Assembly: GCA_029851415.1 (NCBI GenBank)
Contig: CM056743.1
Span: 91,672,501-91,736,500, forward strand
Origin: Eretmocerus hayati
Lineage: Eukaryota > Arthropoda > Insecta > Hymenoptera > Aphelinidae
Length of the DNA stretch: 64,000 nucleotides
Direction of reading: 5' to 3'
Shown: positions 1-13,045 of the stretch, piece after piece
Numbering within the stretch: the stretch's first letter is position 1
How the letters are laid out: every line of letters starts with the position of its first letter
The notes under the pieces: generated by a model
Database searches by the model: none
Told to the model about the DNA's origin: nothing
The model's input: the letters and a program-made list of their open reading frames with translations, nothing else
Made by a program: the position numbers and the translations under genes

Positions 1-1755
1 GCTATACTCCATAGTTCGATCATTTATAATTAGGCGGTATGCTGTCGTGTTCTCGGGAGAATTGTCTTTTGCTTCAAATTCCAATCTCACATCTACTGCA
101 GCATTCTTCAGAGACTCGTTTTGTCTTGAGCAATCTATGGCAATTGGTAGCATTCTCTTCTATTCAACAGCGGATCAAGAATCATCATATTTGTCTTAAT
201 ATACGTTCTGAAGATTTTGATACATATCGTAGAGTAGAGCATACCGGTTTGAGCTTATGTCCGAATTAGGATTCCCGTAGGGATAATACTGAGAATTGAG
301 GAATAATTCAATATTTTTAATATAACAGTGATCAAACTGACTCGCATCCTTGTTTTCCACACTTTTACGAGCAGTTTGGAATCTTTTAATAACAAAACGT
401 AGTTTTTATAACTGATTAGATGTGTTGACCGTCCGAACATGGTTCGAGGTTCGTGGGAGTGATGGGTTTCCAAAACATTCCCACGAGCGGAAAAACACTG
501 TGATGGGCTTACCTTTGTGCAGCAGATTTCGGAGTCTGATTTTATACTCATTGGAGGGAGTTACATGCGGCATGTGCAATTCGAGTTGTTACGGGTCACT
601 CGTTTTTTGAGCCTTAGTTTCAAGTGGAGTTAACTTTCTTCCCTCAGTTTCATATATATGAGGATTTGTTGAATTGGTGATAGTTGAGATGATAAGTTCA
701 CAAAGAATATGTACATATTGTAAATAATCTACGAAAATCGTATATCATCTCGACTAGGTTTGATATCACAGATGAAACTCGTTATATTTGGTTCAAAATG
801 CGAGCAGGTTGAGCTCAACGCACTTTTTGGCATGCAAGCCGTGCTGTGGTGGTTTTCCATCGTGGACACACCGTTCTCACATGAATCGACCAAAGTCGAT
901 TCATAGAAGGTGAGGCCACAGCGCAAGTGAGGAATAGCGTCACTTACGGTTGTCAGGCTACCAGTGCACATTAGAGGTCATCTCCACATGAGGTCCTTCT
1001 GGAGCAAGGTCAACATTTTGAGAATCGACAAAATTTAACAATGCCCCGAACATTTTTCCTCCGTTAGTACTACTAGGATATAGAAAAAGACTTTTTTAGA
1101 TTTTTTGGGACACTTGACGGACCCTACGAATTTCCAAAGTCCCATTTTTAAGCAGTTTTCCGCCTATTTCCCGCTATCTTGGGAAATTCGTAGCTCGGAC
1201 ACAAATGCATCTCTTCCATCCTTTCTGGGCGCATTTCTTCCGTCATAACGTACTCTTTCGAGAAAAAGAAAGACCGGCCCAGAGAATTGATATCTGGTAG
1301 GTCCCACGGTTCCATTGAAAAAGGCCCAGAAATACAACTTTGCACCATCTTTAGAGGCGTAAAGGTCGAAATGTGAGCCTCGTAGCGAAATTTTGCAGGA
1401 GGAGAAACTTGAAGGTCTTGAGGGAATCTTCAATTTTCTCTCCCGAACGTGTCATTATCTTATTTTATGTACGATCTACAGCTAATTCAAGTTGGTCATT
1501 CTTGTGAGAACGTGAAACTTCGAGGCCAATTTGAAAAAGTCGTTTTACTATCGACCCCGAACCTATGAGAGAATGTTCTTTCACGTGTCCCTTCGAAGGC
1601 CCAACGAAAGTTTGGTTGTTCCTTCTGAATCCAGATTTTATACAAGGAACAGTCGGGAATATCGAGAATTGGGTCGAATTCGAGCCTTATCAGGACGCTT
1701 TGTGGACTGAGTTTCCCTTTGCTCTCGGTTTGTGGACTCCAACTATACACCACTC
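1..1755. other. Intergenic, no gene recognised
   Basis: I see no convincing coding sequence here on either strand; open frames are short, overlap each other on both strands and show no family motif. The only clear structure is a perfect 10-bp inverted repeat (ATGAATCGAC at 881-890, GTCGATTCAT at 895-904) with a 4-nt loop. Composition is moderately AT-rich and unremarkable. Confidence 0.5.
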
Positions 1756-2824
<1,069 letters not shown>

Positions 2825-4702
2825 GTTTCACGATGGTCTGCGCACGAGCAGGCGGCATAACTTCATCCAAAATTTCTTCATATAAGGGAATCAAGGAGCG
2901 CCGCGCGCATTGCCTAATACAATTTTCACCTGGAAATCCTGATCGAAACTCTAGAATTCAAAATGCGAGTACAGGATACGCAATGCAGCAATCCAACACA
3001 CAAACACTCTGCTCACTGATCATACCTCATAGTAAATTATTCTTGCAAATTACTACAAAATTCCAAGCTTTTGCATTTTCAGTTATTGAAAGAGAATTGG
3101 CTTGAAAGGTGCAATCTCATATTTGAACGCGAGATTCAACTCCGTTTCGCCACATTTCCGCAGAACTATTGCTAACCCGCAATACTCACGCGAATGAGCA
3201 GCATGGTTTGGCGATCTGTGACATTAATCGATCAATCTTCCCTCGATTCCACGAAATTTCATCAAGAAATTCCACTTAGACTCCGGAATTTTCCGAAGAA
3301 TTTTTCGGTTTTTCCACATGGAAAAGTCGCTGCGACTCAGCGAATGCATATGAAAGATAAGAGAAAATTTTTCATGACGATCGCGACAATATCAGGGTCA
3401 CAGAGACGCTGTACCATGCGTCGCAGACGGAGACTTCCATGCCCTGTAGTCGGTATATACCTATATACATGCATACACCAACACACTATAGCATTCCGCA
3501 CGCTCGCGTCGACGCAATTTCGAATTCAAAATTTGATATTCTGCTCTCATGCAGATATATTATCTGCGCACTATATATACGGGCTGCCGTATGTAAACGC
3601 ACAGCAAGACCGTGGAAGGGGCTTGGAGCATGACAGCTGATTCGAGCGCGATCGATAAAAATATATATGTCGACCACATCAACTTTTACGTTCAATTCAA
3701 ATTTAAAGTTAACCGAACTGTGATCACGCGATCAGCACACCCGCGGAATTGCATCACACCCGTCGCTCAATACGAATTCCCGGGGTCACGCATACCACTG
3801 CAGACGATGCATGCACGAGTCATTGCGGTTGACGCCCGGCAACGATGGAGAATTTGTTGGCGGGCGTCAACCGCAATGACTAGCCGGTGACGACGATGAT
3901 TCTACCGTAATAGAGGTTATGATTCTCGCAAACGCGTAATCAATATCACTGTTCAGCTCGTGCATGATTTCGTTGGGCGCCATTCATGACAGGCCCTCGG
4001 AAAAATTGAAACAAAACTTCTACCACTCATGTTGATTCGTACGTTGGGTACCATTTGTGACAGCCCTCATAGAAGATAAATCACATTTTTCCCTGGGCGC
4101 ATCTATATATAACGCGGATCGTTTTTCACGGCAACTGTGATGATTTCAATTGCATCAAGCTCGCCGAATCGATGTCAATGATTTTAGATATGCATACTAT
4201 AATCAGCGACCACACATCAGGAGATTTTGAAATTTGACGATTATACATGAAAAGATATGATTTGAACATCTGCTCACGTACCGGATAAAATATATATGCA
4301 TTTGAACATGAAACAATCAGCCGATACTCGGCTGTACGAGCGCGGAAGAGACTCGCAACGACGATCCTTGTTGTGAGTTCGATTCAAACAAACCATCGGC
4401 TCTCGGGTTGATTGCTAACATATGAGTATGAGAAAACTGAAATATCATCCACGTGGCGGGCAACTCGCGTGTCTATACTAGCACTTACACACGCGTCTTA
4501 TGTGTGTGCCTTGCTGAAATTTGCGATCGGCAACTATTGAATACGATTGCAACCACATTGGAACCATTCGCGATCGCGCATTCCGATAAAAATATCCAAC
4601 ACGCGAATCATTCCGTAGGGTACAATCTATGAAGGCCCTCAGGAAATTCAATCGAAATTCTCACCACTCCTGTGGATTTCTAATCTACGTTGGGCGCCAT
4701 TC
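2825..4702. other. Non-coding interval between the direct repeats
   Basis: No gag, pol, transposase or other domain is visible in the 1.9 kb between the two direct repeats. It holds a 25-bp-stem hairpin (3819-3880) and partial copies of a short dispersed motif around 'cgttgggcgccattcatgacaggccctc' near 3970, 4035, 4615 and 4690, the last running into direct-repeat copy 2. If the flanking repeats are LTRs this would be a LARD/TRIM-like internal region; that is inference. Confidence 0.45.
3819..3880. repeat. Near-perfect hairpin
   Basis: A perfect 20-bp inverted repeat (3819-3838 against 3861-3880) extends inward by 5 bp with one mismatch, leaving a 12-nt loop. GC-rich stem. It could be the relic of a small palindromic element or a structured RNA; no precursor context or poly-T terminator is seen. 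Confidence 0.9.
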
Positions 4703-5200
4703 ATGACGGGGTTGAGGACGATCTGATCCGATGAATGCATTTCGGCTGAGTGCAATGCACGAGTGCATTCCGGACGTAAGAGACTCTAATATTAGAGTGG
4801 AGGCTATACGATGGGGCTAGACATGCGTACCGCATGGCCCATGCTGCTGCTTCGACCTCCTTGTGATCGCCACAGGTTACATTGGTCGTCCTAACCGACG
4901 ACGGCAGCTAACTTTACTTTGAACAATCACGCATTTTGATATATTCATATCAAAGACGGGGAGGGCAATCTCAAATAACAAGGCCGGCAGTTAAAGTGAA
5001 AAGCCAAAAGGGTTGAGTTTATTCAGGAAAATGATACAAGAAAAACGCATCCGAGCGCTCGCGCATGAGGTGTATTCGAAACGCGAGAGAGAGAGAGAGC
5101 CACACACATGGAGAGAGAGAGAGAGAGATCTATTCGAGAGGGCAATTGCACATCCGCATGCTCGCTACACCGGGTCGCTGCCCTCAAGATGACGCACGCC

Positions 5201-5588
5201 CGGGGGGTTACCTTCAATTCGTGCTATACGCTGAGCGCGTACCGAGCTGTACGCTGGGTTCCGCGCTCAAAACGCGCCAGCGAGTACCTACTCATTTAAG
5301 GTGTGTCCAGAAATGAAGCGCCCGCGCCGCGCCCCGGCGCGTGGCGCCGCTCCCGGCACCCGCGCTGGCACCGCGCTCTGAGCAGGCTCAAAAATTCTCC
5401 ACGTTATTGACTATATCCGAAATATAAAACCGGAGTTTAGCCACCTCGATCACTAAGTACAACTCTGGAAAGAGGAGTCAACGTGTGTGTCTATGAATTA
5501 ACACAAACAATTTCTAGCGCGCGCCAGCGCCGGTGCCGGGAGCGGCGCGGGCGCTTCATTTCTGGACACACCCTTACGATAACCCCCC
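5201..5588. mobile_element. Insertion in repeat copy 2 with short inverted ends
   Basis: Relative to copy 1, which reads straight from 'gacgcacgcc' into 'tggagtcgac', copy 2 has extra DNA bounded by GGGGGGTTA (5202-5210) and its inverse TAACCCCCC (5580-5588). The extra DNA is two-layered: a flank of about 85 bp plus the TTA-flanked MITE at 5299-5573. It is not clear whether the outer inverted ends mark a separate, older element or chance. Confidence 0.4.
5299..5573. mobile_element. MITE, PIF/Harbinger-like (TTA target duplication)
   Basis: A 275-bp element with long terminal inverted repeats starting RGGTGTGTCCAGAAATGAAG and continuing GC-rich for at least 33 bp, mismatched only at the first base over that length. 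It is flanked on both sides by TTA (5296-5298 and 5574-5576). A 3-bp TTA/TWA duplication is typical of PIF/Harbinger elements. There is no transposase gene; the centre is AT-richer and non-coding. Confidence 0.75.
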
Positions 5589-6075
5589 TGGAGTCGACTC
5601 CACTACTGCTCGCTCAGCCTCGACGGGGACCTGGATGCGGATTTGCTTCTACCGGGTTGCAGGATATTTTGGCCACTGCAGGTCCTGCGTCTGTAGTCGG
5701 GAACATCTTGGGCACGCGCGACGTGAGAAGCTCCGATACGGACACATGTCAACGCACGAGGTGTTTTACGTTAGACAACCGGAACAAGTCTCCCTTTGCT
5801 CGTGAATATCGCGTGCGAGGTAATCATGGATTGGCGATATTTTGGGAGAAACCGAGTGGTGATCACGCTATCCCTCTCTATCTTCCATACCTATTATGTG
5901 GTTGACTCTCTCTAGGCTGCTCATCGCTGCGACACCTGTAACATCTAGATTATTGTAATATACATATGAATAATATATAGCGCCGAGGAGAGAGCGATCG
6001 GACTATTCCCGTCACACGGCATAAAATATTGTGGATGATGAGACCTAGAGCTGAAGGAGGGCCTCTCGTGCGATA

Positions 6076-7304
6076 ATTGATTGAATACAAGATAAATCGA
6101 GAGAATTGATTGTGACGCATCTCTCACTCAACGCTCACAATCTCAGCTGGCCGCTTCGGCACTCCGCGCATGCTTCACACTGCATGCTATCCTCCGTTTA
6201 TGCGAATGTGATGCATGGTGGAAGAGACATATGGTGTGCTCACTTGGTAAACGCGTTTTCGTTCCGGTTTGCGCAGGGCCCAACGGCAGCCATCTTGGCG
6301 TACGAATTTCAGATAGGCGGACGAATTCCTTGTTAGTTGTCACAATTCGAAAAGTCTAAAATCGCGATTTGCGATCACGAGCAACTGCAAACCTCGCTGG
6401 TTAAGGCTCGGTCATCAACAGAGTGACTCACTTTCATGTCATTATCGTAGAAATCTTATTATTATGAAGTGATCAAAGATCTTGGGAGTTGGCGTAGGGA
6501 CGATTGCGTCGGCGATAAATAATAACAGTCCTATCAGATACTTCTAGATTATCTGTGGAGTGGGATGGCGTAACATCCCTCACTATAGTGGGAAAAATCA
6601 CGAGTCACAACAATTCTCATAACCCGAGTCTCCCTTGGGGGGGGGGGGGAGGGGATGAACGAGTACAGATGTTATACCAAGTTATTTGGAGTACAGCATA
6701 ACTGCGTGGAAAACCTTTTGCCTCACAATAAAGAGGTCGTGGGTTCGAACCCCATGTCGGTTCGATTCTTTTTCTTTCCTACAACTGTTTGATGCCTTAC
6801 TTACAACTCTTTCAAACCACTTACTGGATACTTCCTCAATTCTTCAGCATTCGTTTCGTATCTTTTCCAGCGTGAATTACAATATGTCTATGGATATCTT
6901 TCATTTTTGAATATTTTGGGTCTCTCAAAATAGCTTCATAAGTAATCATGATACAATATTCTTAATGTTTGTAAAAGCCTGCAATATTCGTTCCGCTTTA
7001 AAGTTTTGAGCTCGAATAGCAAGCATATTCTAGAAATTATTGTAGACTCTTAATTTGTTGCGAGAGGTCAATAATTCCTCCTTAAGAGATCCCGAAATCA
7101 ATAGAAAGGTCCCAGGAACTGCTGAAATATATTTGAGGGAGATTCTCAAAGATATGGAAATGTTCACAAAGTAATAGGGAACTGACATAATTCCGGGAGA
7201 TGTTATATTTTGCGAGTTCGCGGCAAAATAGGTCTAGGAAAAAGAGTTTGAAAATTTCAAGACGCCTCTATGGTTTTTAAATCATCGTTAAAGTGTTGAC
7301 AATT
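6076..7304. other. Intergenic, no gene recognised
   Basis: No supported coding region. It contains a 13-bp G-rich run near 6639, a tRNA-like stretch at about 6688-6770, and otherwise unremarkable AT-rich DNA. Confidence 0.45.
6688..6770 (+). repeat. tRNA-derived sequence (SINE-head-like)
   Basis: Contains a B-box match (GGTTCGAACCCC at ~6741-6752) within a pairing T-arm, an anticodon-arm-like CCTC...GAGG stem and an A-box-like 'AGCATAACTG'. The acceptor ends do not pair, so this is not a functional tRNA; a short T run follows. It is a tRNA pseudogene or the head of a SINE. Confidence 0.45.
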
Positions 7305-7540
7305 TGAATTTGCGCCATTCAATATGGCGGCGGCTGCACTTGTGCCACTAAATTCCCCAACCGTTGTGATGACATTTTTCATCGGAATTCCTCATCTGAA
7401 TCACAATCGAGAGCTTATTTCACTCTAATAATAGCAGTTTGCGGTGGAGGAACGCAGGTTTGCCTTAGGATCATCGTGAGAATACTCTGAAGTCACGAGA
7501 CTTATGTGCAGTCACCGCCATATTGAATAGCGCCAATTCA
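7305..7540. mobile_element. Small TIR element (MITE candidate)
   Basis: Inverted repeats of about 35 bp, roughly 85% matching, lie at 7305-7339 and 7506-7540 around the core 'cattcaatatggcgg'. Interior is about 165 bp and non-coding. No clear target duplication was found, so the superfamily is open. Confidence 0.5.
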
Positions 7541-8429
7541 AAACATGAAAAACTTCAGACTCAAATTTAAGTTACTTTGACAACAGAAAATTCCCGAATT
7601 CCCACATATCACGTTCATTTCAACGTAAACTTCCATAATATGAGTATTTCCGAATAATTCCTGTAGTCATGTCAGTTCTTTATTCGGAAGAATATCAAAG
7701 TGTGAAGTAATCCTTGCTACAGAGAATTCTTGATAAAGGGAGCACGCTAAGAGCAAATTGGCTGGGTTAGCAAAATTTTTCGGTAACCTAACGTTTTGTT
7801 GATGCTGCACTCGGACAACAACGACAACATGAGCTGGCCGACTGTCGTAACACTCCAACTCTCAGAGTTCTTGCAGGAGAACAAACTCGCCCAGCAAATT
7901 TTGGTCCTAAGCTAGCAATTTGACGTTGCTGGCCCAGCGAATGTTTTAGAGAGTTGAGACGGTTTCGCTGTTCTAGCAAGAAACTCCTGCTAGAACAGGT
8001 AAACAAATCCATGCACCAAAAAACACACTTTAGCACATGTCTTATGCTGCATGAGTTACGCGATGAAGTGCTATGTGAACGAGGGAAATTGCAAGAATAT
8101 CGAAGAGGTTAGTCACATCAACAAATATGCGGTTAGCGAAGACGGCTTTGCTGTCGTAGCCCAATCGTTCTTCAGCGTAAGGTTTTTGTATTTTCCGAAG
8201 AAATCGCGACCTCTTGAGTTTAACGTTGGGGACATTGTGTAGGTATAACTCATGAAACAAATTGAGCTCAATTTGAACCATGTGAGCTATCAAAAACGGT
8301 CGAATTCCCCTCTATGTTAAGATTGGCAGAAAAGTCAAGATGGCGTACGACTGGACCGGGGATCCCATTGGCTGAGGTGTCCGCGCTGCGTGCAAGCGCA
8401 TCATATGCCTTTTCCACCATGAGCTGATC
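7541..8429. other. Intergenic with weak coding-like stretch
   Basis: No recognised gene. A 63-codon plus-strand frame at 8051-8242 and neighbouring frames have somewhat protein-like composition but no motif I can assign. It may be a decayed transposon or host exon. An AGCTGATC copy (8422-8429) at its right edge is the target duplication of the next element. Confidence 0.3.
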
Positions 8430-8760
8430 TAGGGAGGGTATATGAGGAGGAGAGTAAACTCGGCCTCGGAGCAGGCCCAAAACGAGTTGCCAGCAAAAGT
8501 GACTTGGCCGCCAGGGGCGCTGACTGCGCTATCTCGGCAGCCTCACCGACACGCGATTTCGGTTCATGCGGTCTGTTGATGTGAGTGTGAGCACGCTTAC
8601 ACTCACACCATGCTAGCGAAGTAAGGCTCTAGCTGCCGAGATGGCATAGCCAGCGCCGGAGCGGTCGTTTTTGAACTACGGTTTCTGGCGAACGACTCTG
8701 AGGCCCCCCACCAATGTTAGCGAGAGCGGAGTTTACTCTCCTCCTTCTATACCCTCCCTA
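8430..8760. mobile_element. hAT-type MITE with exact 8-bp target duplication
   Basis: 331 bp. Terminal inverted repeats begin TAGGGAGGGTATA and the similarity runs inward over much of the arms ('ggaggagagtaaactc', 'ctatctcggcag'). AGCTGATC occurs directly on both sides (8422-8429 and 8761-8768). An 8-bp duplication and TAGGG ends fit the hAT signature. The centre has a short palindrome around 8581-8608. No transposase is encoded. Confidence 0.88.
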
Positions 8761-8767
8761 AGCTGAT

Positions 8768-9552
8768 CCGCGCTGTGAAGGGTCGCCATGTTGGCCGCCA
8801 TATGCAGGACTCTTAAACTGTGGCGCGTCATACTTGAGTGGTATACTTCAGCGTATAACCGATTATCTTGAAATTAAGGACGAATTACATATTTTTCTCT
8901 CATATTGAAACGCTGGAAATGGATGTCGTTGGTGGGAATTCGAAGCAATGAACATTAATCAATGGAGAGCAACGAATTCCCAGAACAAATCTCAATATGC
9001 TTTGTATTGATCAACAGGGGGTTTCCCAATTTTTCAAAGGAGGATTGTGCTCATTCTAGTCTTCCAACGACCGCCTCGCTATTTCCTATGAGTATTTCCA
9101 AAGTTTCACCAAAGTCAACTATAACTGCTTCACTCCTGTTACTTTGTTGGATGGTGCATATCCAGCACCCAACAAAGTAGCAGGGGCAAAGCAGGTGCAG
9201 TTGAATTTTGTGAAATTTTGAAGATTCTCATAGGGAATACCAAGGCCATGGATGGAAGACTAGGATGAGCACAATCCTCCTTTGAAAAATTGGGAAACCC
9301 CCTGTTATTGAATACAGAGCAGATTGAGATTCCTTCTGCAAATTTGTCGTTCTCCATTGATTAATATTCATTCTTTCTAATTTCCACCAACGACATCCAT
9401 TTTCACCGTTTGGAGATAAGAGAAAAATATGTAATACGCCCTTAATTTCATGATAATCTGGTGGTATGCTAGAGTATACCGCTCAAGAATGACGCGCCAC
9501 AGTTTGAAAATCCTGCATATGGTGGCCAACATGGCGACCGTTAACAGCGCGG
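8768..9552. repeat. 785-bp palindrome (fold-back element)
   Basis: The two halves are inverted copies of each other from 'ccgcgctg' at the left end to 'cagcgcgg' at the right, with the centre near 9160 ('ctttgttggatggtgcatatccag' region). Landmarks shared by both arms are 'ccatgttggcc', 'ggatgtcgttggtgg', 'aaaattgggaaaccccctg' and 'aggattgtgctcat'. The two ~72-codon frames on opposite arms are mirror images and not evidence of a gene. Confidence 0.88.
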
Positions 9553-10489
9553 AATTGCCAGGTATTGTCCGGTATAGACAGAGATGAGAGAGTTCTCTAA
9601 TCACCGTTATAAACGGTAGACTGTACGAGTTTTTGGTTGTTAGTGACCACCACGAAAAGAATTGTATGTGTCAATCAGCGCCCCGATCAGAAATGTTAGT
9701 ACCTTCCCCTCGAGGTATCATCGGGGCAATATTTGCGCAAAGTTAGTGCAGTTTCTTTCTACACCTTCAAAATAATATCGGATGTTTGTAATGTTATCAC
9801 TATGATGTGATTGTTCATGTGACGTTGATGCGTCGTTTGCCGTTGACAGTGTTTTGAGTTGGGCGCATCAACTCGGGGTACGAACTTCGTGTACGATGTC
9901 TGTTTGATCGTCGTGGGGACAGACTTTGATATAGTCAAACGGGAAAGACTTGACGAGACTGATTCGGTCAGGACAGTTCCCTGTCGGGAACCTAGTCGGT
10001 TCCCAACTAGTCCTACATCTATTTGTATGAATGAACTTACTATGCACAGGAGTAGCATAACCTACAGATAAACTTTCGATGTAAAATATAGACATACCTT
10101 ATACTCTTGCAAATGGACATGAACTATCGCTCAAATATAGAGACATACAGTATGGTCCAGCCACGAGAGCTTGGAGAAGCTTCAAAAAAGCCGCGAGAAC
10201 TCTCCGGCGCCCGCAAGTCTAGACGAAAGGTGCGAGGACACAGCACTGGCGCGCCTCACCTGCGTTCCTCCTAGCCGCGAACGGAGGAGAAACGCGGGGT
10301 CTCAGAGAGTATGAATAGAGTTCAAAAGCACTGACAGGGTTTCCTAGAACCGCAGTACACCGCGAGCTCCCATCACGTACGTTTGTCCTTAGAATCACGC
10401 GCCGGGCTTCTAATTCTCAGTACAAACTCACCTATCGACCTGACCACATCGTTCATCAACGCCATCCCGAGTCGAGGACCTCTCCTATC
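9553..10489. other. Intergenic, no gene recognised
   Basis: Overlapping short frames on both strands around 9760-10095 have no recognisable domain. I see no repeat unit here. Confidence 0.4.
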
Positions 10490-11310
10490 AGCAGTAAACG
10501 TTGCTGCAACGTTGCAGAAACGTTGGTTTGCAACGTTTGCGACCAAGTCTGCAACTTGCGAGGACGTTGCCACAACATTGCTGCATCAGGTTGATGTCCA
10601 CCCAGGATGGTTGTTGCAACCAGAATTGGAACCAGCGGAAGGTCGCAAGTTTGTTGTCAGTTGGTCGCACAAAAATTGCAAAATGGTTGTAGAAACGTTG
10701 CTGCAACCTTCGGTCTAGCTTATCTTTGGTTTGGAAATCGAGTTTGATTGCAACTTCCATCCCGGCAACGTTGTTGAAACGTTTCCACAACCTCTCATGC
10801 ATTGTTGCAGGAGACGTTGCAAAATAGGCCACAAAGTCATTGCGAAAACGTTGGCGCAACTATCTTTGCGGCCAATTTTCATGACTCATGGAAGAACGTT
10901 GTACCGGAACGTTGCCACAACGTTTCTACAACCTAGTATGCAACGTTGCAGATAGGACCCCGAGCAACGTTTCTTGGGAATTTGCACAGACGTTGCTGAG
11001 ACATGACTGCAACTTTTTTCGCCACCAAAAGTTAATGAGCATAGGGGAAAGTTGCACTGAAACGTTGCGACAACATTCCTACAACCTACTGTGCAACGTC
11101 GCCGAGAGTATTCAGGACAAACGTTACATGGAATGTTGCGAAGACGTTGCTAACACGTTGCTGCAACTTTCTTTGCAACAAAAACCTCGAAATCACAGGC
11201 AAGGGGTTGTACTGAAACGTTGCCGCAACGTCGCTGCGAGGAGCGAGGTTCGAACGTTTCATGGAAGGTTGCAGAGACGTTGCTGGAACTCACGTTGCAA
11301 CCACTCGACG
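10490..11310. repeat. Diverged tandem repeat rich in ACGTTGC / GCAACGT
   Basis: A stretch saturated with the motif ACGTTGC and its complement GCAACGT, in diverged tandem units of about 155 bp (clear starts near 10888, 11045 and 11205, each 'gttg(c/t)a(c/t)(t/c)gaaacgttgc'). The 221-codon plus-strand frame at 10888-11553 is a by-product: it repeats the same peptide pattern and runs into a tRNA-like sequence. Confidence 0.8.
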
Positions 11311-11439
11311 ACAATCGCAGATCACAGAAGAATATTCACTTCGCTTCTTGGAACGCACCTAAAAGAGCCTGAAAGCGGAGGAAAAAGAAAAAAATGGAAA
11401 AAAGGCTTCCCACTCGCCTGTCAGGAAGTGATCGCTAAT

Positions 11440-11530
11440 GACATTTTTGCCGGCAGTGGGATTCGAATCCACGACCTTCTCATCCAAAGGCTAATACCTC
11501 ACCTCGTGGCCAGCGAGTCAGGTTACCTAG
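11440..11530 (-). repeat. tRNA-derived SINE-like sequence
   Basis: On the minus strand there is an A-box-like TGGCCACGAGG, an anticodon-arm-like CCTTT...GAAGG, and a perfect B box GGATTCGAATCC inside a T-arm. The acceptor stem does not pair. It reads as a tRNA-derived SINE or pseudogene. Confidence 0.55.
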
Positions 11531-12069
11531 GGAGCGATAGAAGGCCCACTTGAAGAGGCTATCCCGATCCGACGCGAATTTTGAAGCGAAAGTGTTTTTG
11601 ATTCTCTTTTCGGATTCCAGTGAACAATGGGAAATCTCCAAAAATATGTACACAAGGATCTGAGAGTCACTGCATTTAATTCTCAAATAACTCATTGATG
11701 TACGAGTTATTCAGACAAATAAATCACGGAACAAATGGTTTTGCCGAAAAAAATCTACTCAGGGGTTTTCAAGGTCGCTGAATTTGGTCCTGATTCCATC
11801 ACTCCTCCGCAATTGGTCTACCAGATTCGTTTAACCAAGATGTTGAAACAATTACAGTACGAAAATGTCTCGTGTCTTGGGGAGAAATGTACTTAGGGTT
11901 TTCGAAGGTCGCTGAACTCGATTCCGATAGAGTAATTGCTCGACAATTCGTCTAAACATATATGCAAGACAAGTCCATACTCTGTTACTCTGTTTTATCT
12001 GCAGAGCGTGAAATCAACGGTATCTAACTTTTAAATTCTCGCAAACACTTTTTTCCTTTTTTTTCATTC

Positions 12070-13045
12070 CAATTGAGGGGGTGAGTGGGAAGGAGGCGTA
12101 GTTGCAAAACGGTCATTTTGAGAAAATCAATGAAAAAAAATAAAATCCGCTACAGACATAATTGGACTTGACTTATTTCGAAGAAAATAACATTCTCGGA
12201 ATAGTTCAACCCGAGCCGGGGGATGAAATTTGATTTTGAGCTCTCTTCAGCAATTTCAAAAAATGCAATTACGCCCATTTTCCGAATTAAGGGTCAAATT
12301 TCGGCACTTTCTTCCTCACAAAAAGTGGTATGAAATCTCGAGATCAAGTCCAATCGCCTCCAATTTTCCGAGAGTGTTCCTGGGCATGTTTTGAAAGATA
12401 TCTGATTGCTAGGGGGTTTCATGCTCCACGGTTCTATGGACACGAAAAGCTTCCATCAGTCGTGTGGAAATTACGAGAAATTTCTTCCACTAGGTAAGGG
12501 TGAAAACACTCGATTTGAAGGTAAAACAACATGTTTCCATCGTTATATTAGGTGGAAGAGCGTTTCCAGGCTCTGGAGGATTCTAATAAAATTTTTGCTC
12601 GGTAATTAGGCCTTTTTTCCAGATACGACCAACTTACGCCCTGTTACAGAGTGATTACGCCTTTTTCAATCTCTTCAGTCAGGTACCTAAGCCCTTTCCC
12701 CAAATCCTGTCGGGCTGAGAGAAATGTTAAGCCCTTTTGAAATTCTTTGGGTGCAATTAAGCCCTTCCTGGAAAGAACGACCGTAGTCATGCCCTTCTGA
12801 TTTCTATCACAGCAGTTACGTCCTTTTGAAATTTTATCATGGCAGTTACACCCTTTTGGAAATTTACCGTGGCAAATACACCCTTTTGAGTTTCCATCAT
12901 AGCAGTGACGCCCTTTCTGGAACCAATGGTGTCAGTGGAGCCCTTTGGAGCTCAAATCATCGTGGTGACGCCCGTTTAAAAGGTTCTGGCAGCAATGAGG
13001 CCTTTTATCAATTCAATAATGGTTGTCAAGCCCTCGTGAGATTCG
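12070..13045. mobile_element. Partial relative of the 27.8-30.5 kb TIR element
   Basis: It begins with CAATTGAGGGGGTGAGTGG, almost the terminus of the element at 27783-30476, followed by 'gttgcaaaacggtcatttt', which parallels 'attacaaaacggccattt' there. Downstream are similar AT-rich blocks and a tandem array with the same 'gcccttttga' core. The opposite terminus is not found, so it is probably truncated or diverged. Confidence 0.6.
12600..13040. repeat. Tandem repeat with TTACGCCCTTTT core
   Basis: About ten diverged units of 35-45 bp, each with a core resembling 'agttacgcccttttgaaat' followed by 'tatcatgg'. The same core (TTAGGCCCTTTT or its complement) forms arrays at 28320-28600, near 30290-30470 and at 43680-44045. 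Confidence 0.8.

Larger units (their letters stand above)
4703..6075 (+). repeat. Long direct repeat, copy 2
   Basis: Second copy of the repeat at 1756-2824, same strand. It matches copy 1 up to about 5200 and again from about 5589, interrupted by a ~390-bp insertion that itself contains a MITE. The end matches copy 1 through 'ctcgtgcgat' and then diverges. Confidence 0.75.

Noticed and set aside
8962..9357. Two similar 72-codon genes on opposite strands
   Set aside because: They are the two arms of one palindrome.
10888..11553. 221-codon plus-strand frame
   Set aside because: Covers the ACGTTGC tandem units and runs into a tRNA-like sequence; internal peptide repeats only reflect DNA repeats.
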